Below are positions 15,786 through 18,967 of a stretch of DNA of 18,967 nt, in pieces. Both the position numbers and the translations under genes were made by a program. Source of the DNA: Firmicutes bacterium UBA1191 (lineage in GTDB: Bacteria > Bacillota > Clostridia > Peptostreptococcales > Anaerovoracaceae); contig DBYH01000001.1 of assembly GCA_002310095.1 (NCBI GenBank), positions 62,088 to 81,054 of the forward strand, in the 5' to 3' direction. The number at the start of each line of letters is the position of its first letter. Positions within the stretch are counted from its first letter, which is position 1. The notes beneath the pieces are model-generated. The model was not told where the DNA came from. It saw nothing but the letters and a program-made list of their open reading frames with translations, and did not search any database.

Positions 15786-17033
15786 ATGAATTACGATATA
15801 AGAGACATAAAACTGGCCCCGTATGGTCACACAAAGATCGAGTGGGTAAGGAACAACATGCCTTTGCTCAGAGGCTTCGAGGAGGAATTCCTGAAGACGA
15901 AGCCTTTTGAGGGCGTGAAGATCAGCCTGTCCATTCACCTGGAAGCAAAGACAGCCTACCTCTGCAAAGTGCTCGCGGCGGGCGGCGCTCAGATGGCTGC
16001 CACGGGCAGCAACAACCTGAGCACCCAGGACGACATATGCGCGGCCCTTGTTGAGGACGGCATCAGTGTATTCGCGTACCACGGCGCCACTGAGGAAGAG
16101 TACAACAGACACATCGAGATGTGCCTCGAGCATAAGCCGAACATCATCATCGACGACGGCGGAGACCTGGTGGGAATGGTCCACGGACCGCGCCCTGATC
16201 TGGCCGAGGAAGTGTGGGGAGGCTGCGAGGAGACTACTACGGGAATCATCCGCCTGAGGGCCATGGAGCGCGAAGGCGTTCTGAAGTTCCCGATGCTGGC
16301 GGTGAACGATGCCGACTGCAAGCACCTTTTCGACAACCGCTACGGCACCGGCCAGAGCGTCTGGGACAGCATCATGCACAACACGAATCTGATCGTGGCG
16401 GGCAAGATGGTCGTAGTCGCCGGATACGGATGGTGTTCACGGGGCATTGCCATGAGGGCGGCTGCTTTGGGAGCCAGAGTCATTGTGACCGAGATCGATC
16501 CGGTCAAGGCCATGGAAGCCAAGATGGACGGATACGACGTGATGCCGATGGCGCAGGCGGCGCCTCTCGGAGATATTTTCATCTCGGCTACAGGATGCAA
16601 GCACACGATCACTGTGGAGCACATGCTGACAATGAAGGACAGGGCAATCCTGGCCAACGCCGGCCACTTCAATGTTGAGGTCGACATGGCGGGACTTGAG
16701 GAAGCGGCAGTATCTAAGAAAGAGACCCGGGAGAACATCACGGGCTACACGCTGCCGAACGGGCGCATGGTCAATGTGATAGGCGAGGGCAAGCTGGTCA
16801 ACATCGCTGCGGGAAACGGACATCCTGCCGAGGTCATGGATCTGAGCTTCGCGGTGCAGACTCTGAGCGCCCTCTACATTCTTGAGCATCGGGGCGAACT
16901 GCCGGCGGCGGTCATCGACGTCTCCGAGGAGATAGACGATGTCATCGCGCGCAGACGCCTGGAGGCCTGGGGAATCGAGATCGACAGCCTGACGCCGGAG
17001 CAGGAAGAGTACCTGAAGAGCTGGCAGCTGTAA
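15786..17033 (+). CDS. ahcY: S-adenosylhomocysteine hydrolase (short type)
   Basis: The 415-residue protein hydrolyses S-adenosylhomocysteine to adenosine and homocysteine, clearing the product of methyl transfer. Recognisable parts are SLSIHLEAKTA, GSNNLSTQDD, the catalytic KHLFDNRYGTGQS region, the Rossmann NAD site GYGWCSRGIA (213-222) and LANAGHFNVEVD. It matches the shorter form found in thermophiles, archaea and some Firmicutes and ends in EEYLKSWQL, without the DHYRY tail of the long type. The third Rossmann glycine is Ser218, a deviation. CGGAG lies about 7 bases before the ATG, and the gap from nagA is 43 bases with no clear promoter. It is probably the last gene of this transcript. 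Some archaeal relatives prefer S-inosylhomocysteine, so the substrate is not completely certain. Confidence 0.93.
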   Translation: MNYDIRDIKLAPYGHTKIEWVRNNMPLLRGFEEEFLKTKPFEGVKISLSIHLEAKTAYLCKVLAAGGAQMAATGSNNLSTQDDICAALVEDGISVFAYHGATEEEYNRHIEMCLEHKPNIIIDDGGDLVGMVHGPRPDLAEEVWGGCEETTTGIIRLRAMEREGVLKFPMLAVNDADCKHLFDNRYGTGQSVWDSIMHNTNLIVAGKMVVVAGYGWCSRGIAMRAAALGARVIVTEIDPVKAMEAKMDGYDVMPMAQAAPLGDIFISATGCKHTITVEHMLTMKDRAILANAGHFNVEVDMAGLEEAAVSKKETRENITGYTLPNGRMVNVIGEGKLVNIAAGNGHPAEVMDLSFAVQTLSALYILEHRGELPAAVIDVSEEIDDVIARRRLEAWGIEIDSLTPEQEEYLKSWQL

Positions 17034-17078
17034 GAAAAAACCGGCAGATGTAAGGTAAATAATATGAAGTAATTAATG

Positions 17079-17112
17079 AGGGATGTGACTGTGTCACATC
17101 CCTTTGTTTTTT
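17079..17112 (+). terminator. Strong intrinsic terminator after ahcY
   Basis: GGGATGTGAC (17080-17089) pairs perfectly with GTCACATCCC (17093-17102) around a TGT loop, with an extra A-T pair, then TTTGTTTTTT. The T-run reaches the stop codon of the convergent gltX gene. On the minus strand the hairpin lacks a good T-run, so it should work mainly on plus-strand transcripts. Confidence 0.94.
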
Positions 17113-18760
17113 ATCCTATCAGTTCCTGAATGCGGGCTCTGACTCTGTCTTCGCCCAGTATCTGCTGGATGGTCCATACGTCAGGCGACTGGCTTCTGCC
17201 TGTCACGGCGATTCGGATGACCGTGCTCACGTGGGCTACGGAGCCTTTGTACTCCTCAGGATGTTTCTTGTAATCCTTAGGCTTGACTGCGTATCCCAGG
17301 TCCGCTGTTATGGTCCTGATCTTCTCGAACCATGTCGGCTGGTCGTCGCTGTGGTCGTAGGTCTCCAGATAACGCTTCAGTATCTCGCGGGCGTCCTCAT
17401 CGCTGACCTGCTCAGGTATGCGCTCCTCGATTACGAAATAATCATCGTAGAAGTAGCTGATGAAGTCGAAGATCTGCTTCGCGTATATCAGATCCTTCCT
17501 CGGCTTCGCTTCGTCTCTTCCTATGTTCAGTATCTTCGTCAGATACTCTTTATCGCTCAGGGCTCCGGCGGCCTTTGGTTTGAATTCCTTAGCCCACTCG
17601 AGCATGAAGTCGGCCAGCTCGTCGGCCGGAATCTTAAGGAGGACATCCTTGGAGATGTCGTTCAGCTTGTTCAGATCGAAGAGGGCACCGGCGCTGCTCA
17701 TCTTCTCCGTTGTGAACTCAAAGTCGTTGATGTCAGCGTCAGGATTCGCCATGCGCCACTCCTCGAAGTTGGAGTTGAGGATGGTCAGCAGGTACTCCTT
17801 GACCGCCGCCGGATGATAACCTTCCTGGCGGTAGTAATCCAGAGAGAGCTCAGGGTCCTTGCGCTTGCTGAGCTTGCGCTTGTTGCCCGTCTCGTCGTCC
17901 AGCTTCATGAGCACTGCTGTGTGGCAGTAGACAGGCGGTTCGAACCCCAGTGTCTTGAACAGCTCGATATGGATCGGAAGGGACATGAGCCATTCTTCGC
18001 CGCGTACAACATGCGTGGTTCTCATGAGGTGGTCGTCGATGACATGGGCGAAGTGATATGTCGGAATGCCGTTGGCCTTGAGGATGACAACATCCTGGTA
18101 GTTGCACGGCATGGAAACATCGCCTCGTATGCCGTCGTCAACACATATGTAATGCTCGCCGTCGCCGCAGGATCTGAGGCGAATGGTGTATGGCTTTCCG
18201 GCAGCTATGTTCGCTTCGACTTCCTCGCATGTGAGGTTGCGGTTCTTCTCGGCGCACTCGCCGTAGATGCCGGTCGTCATTTTGTTGGCTTCCTGGCGGG
18301 CTCTGATTTCAGCCAGCTCCTCTTCAGTGAGGAAGCACGGGTAGGCCTTGCCCTCGCTTACGAGACGCTTGGCAAATGCCTGATAGATCGGCCCGCGCTG
18401 ACTCTGATAGTACGGACCGTAGTCGCCGGCGTCGGTTGAGTCCGGGCCGCATCCAGCGCCTTCGTCGAAGTTGATGCCGAAGAATTTCAGCGAGTTTATT
18501 ATCGTGTCGACAGCGCCTTCAACATAGCGCTTGTCGTCGGTATCCTCGATTCTGAGATAGAAAGTACCACCGTTCTGATGGGCAAGTCTCTCGTCCACGA
18601 AGGCCCCGTAGAGATTTCCCAGATGGATGAATCCTGTAGGGGAGGGGCCCAGCCTCGTGATGACTTTACCTTCCTCGCGCGGCGGATAGATGGCCTCATA
18701 ATCTTCAGGTGTCTTATCGATATGCGGAAACAGTATCTCCGCCAGTCTGTTGTAGTCCAT
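17111..18760 (-). CDS. gltX: Glutamyl-tRNA synthetase
   Basis: The 549-residue class I synthetase charges tRNA(Glu). The HIGH-type motif is HLGN (46-49) within LGPSPTGFIHLGN, followed by FYLRIEDTDDKRYVEG, and the KMSKS-type motif is KLSKR (296-300). A VVRGEEWL segment comes between them. It is longer than the usual ~480-residue bacterial GluRS, with about 30 extra residues before the first motif and a longer C-terminal anticodon-binding part. The frame stays open upstream beyond the window, but the start was set at 18760 because AAGGAG lies about 7 bases before that ATG and the upstream translation has no GluRS homology. It faces ahcY and shares the intergenic terminator region. Confidence 0.93.
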   Translation of the reverse strand: MDYNRLAEILFPHIDKTPEDYEAIYPPREEGKVITRLGPSPTGFIHLGNLYGAFVDERLAHQNGGTFYLRIEDTDDKRYVEGAVDTIINSLKFFGINFDEGAGCGPDSTDAGDYGPYYQSQRGPIYQAFAKRLVSEGKAYPCFLTEEELAEIRARQEANKMTTGIYGECAEKNRNLTCEEVEANIAAGKPYTIRLRSCGDGEHYICVDDGIRGDVSMPCNYQDVVILKANGIPTYHFAHVIDDHLMRTTHVVRGEEWLMSLPIHIELFKTLGFEPPVYCHTAVLMKLDDETGNKRKLSKRKDPELSLDYYRQEGYHPAAVKEYLLTILNSNFEEWRMANPDADINDFEFTTEKMSSAGALFDLNKLNDISKDVLLKIPADELADFMLEWAKEFKPKAAGALSDKEYLTKILNIGRDEAKPRKDLIYAKQIFDFISYFYDDYFVIEERIPEQVSDEDAREILKRYLETYDHSDDQPTWFEKIRTITADLGYAVKPKDYKKHPEEYKGSVAHVSTVIRIAVTGRSQSPDVWTIQQILGEDRVRARIQELIG

Positions 18761-18783
18761 GTTCAGCTCCTTGTTATCATTTT

Positions 18784-18807
18784 CATATTTCTGAGATAAG
18801 AAATATG
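18784..18807 (-). promoter_or_regulatory. Hairpin at the 5' end of the gltX leader
   Basis: On the minus strand CATATTTCT pairs perfectly with AGAAATATG around a 6-base loop (9-bp stem). With a transcript start near 18812 the hairpin begins about 5 nt from the 5' end, suggesting mRNA protection or mild translational control. No T-box anticodon loop or antiterminator was seen. Confidence 0.55.
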
Positions 18808-18818
18808 CATGCGCAACA

Positions 18819-18827
18819 ATTATAACA
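18819..18827 (-). promoter_or_regulatory. Extended -10 promoter of gltX
   Basis: Read on the minus strand, TGT-TATAAT is a perfect extended -10 element with a predicted start near 18812. No good -35 hexamer sits 16-18 bases upstream, which extended -10 promoters tolerate. This supports the gltX start at 18760 rather than further upstream. Confidence 0.65.
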
Positions 18828-18857
18828 TATATCGGAGCAAATAACGAAGAGTTCGGC

Positions 18858-18919
18858 AAACCGGGATTTGTAAGGGTGATCAACTGCAAACCAGGAGATG
18901 TTGCTCCTTTGAAACCGGA
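18858..18919. repeat. Three short AAACC-GGA direct repeats upstream of gltX
   Basis: AAACCGGGA (18858-18866), AAACCAGGA (18888-18896) and AAACCGGA (18912-18919) are spaced 30 and 24 bases apart. The first two share GCAAACCnGGA. A CCGGATCCGG palindrome (18915-18924) and an AGGAG/CTCCT hairpin (18893-18908) overlap them. They could be protein binding sites for gltX or a gene beyond the window, or remnants of a repeat element. Function is unknown. Confidence 0.3.
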
Positions 18920-18967
18920 TCCGGGTCGATGTGTGTAATTACGATGTAACTTTTGCGTTTTTCTCAC

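Noticed and set aside
18761..18830. T-box leader for gltX
   Set aside because: The leader is only about 50 bases from the predicted start and holds a single 9-bp hairpin, with no T-box sequence or antiterminator pair.
18761..18967. Upstream extension of the gltX reading frame to the window edge
   Set aside because: The extra 69 residues do not resemble GluRS. A perfect extended -10 promoter lies within this stretch and AAGGAG precedes ATG 18760.

Overview
The window looks like chromosomal housekeeping DNA from a low-GC-phylum Gram-positive bacterium (Bacillota, class Clostridia). The evidence is the gene set: a YhaM-type exoribonuclease, RecD2, a long-form hibernation factor, and cdaA-cdaR-glmM-glmS in that order. 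Strong AAGGAGG ribosome binding sites and sigma-A type promoters agree. The codons are G+C-rich for a clostridium by eye (not counted). A Family XIII/Anaerovoracaceae-like lineage is plausible but only a guess. No phage, insertion sequence, CRISPR array, tRNA or rRNA was seen.

Layout. (1) Bases 1-193 hold the last 46 codons of tuf (EF-Tu) and its terminator. (2) Bases 248-6486 are a tightly packed plus-strand run: yhaM-like exoribonuclease, a divergent CCA/poly(A)-polymerase-type nucleotidyltransferase, recD2, a secreted FN3+amidase_3 cell-wall hydrolase, and comF. The theme is RNA/DNA processing and DNA uptake, with one envelope enzyme inserted. (3) Bases 6487-7434 hold a structured noncoding RNA of about 200 nt with its own promoter, closed by a perfect 16-bp terminal helix, followed by the separately promoted ribosome hibernation factor gene hpf/raiA and its terminator. 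Position and fold make this RNA a good candidate for the raiA-motif RNA class. (4) Bases 7469-12023 are the c-di-AMP / amino-sugar operon cdaA-cdaR-glmM-glmS. CdaR is reduced to one YbbR domain. (5) Bases 12048-17033 are a second amino-sugar block: a NahK-like anomeric kinase, a ROK kinase with an unusual N-terminal extension, NagA, and then a short-type S-adenosylhomocysteine hydrolase. A strong terminator closes the block. (6) On the minus strand, converging on that terminator, lies gltX (glutamyl-tRNA synthetase) with an extended -10 promoter and a hairpin at the start of its leader.

How the genes fit together. GlmS makes GlcN-6-P and GlmM converts it to GlcN-1-P for UDP-GlcNAc and peptidoglycan. 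In B. subtilis and Listeria, CdaA/CdaR and GlmM interact and connect cell-wall precursor supply to c-di-AMP. The downstream kinases and NagA could return salvaged N-acetylhexosamines to the same GlcN-6-P pool. No nagB is present in the window, so recovered sugar may go straight into wall synthesis. The RNA/hpf region suggests a stationary-phase or ribosome-dormancy unit in which the RNA is transcribed separately from hpf. The best leads are the noncoding RNA, the nucleotidyltransferase that lost its base-recognition motifs but kept DxD, and the kinase pair attached to the glm operon.
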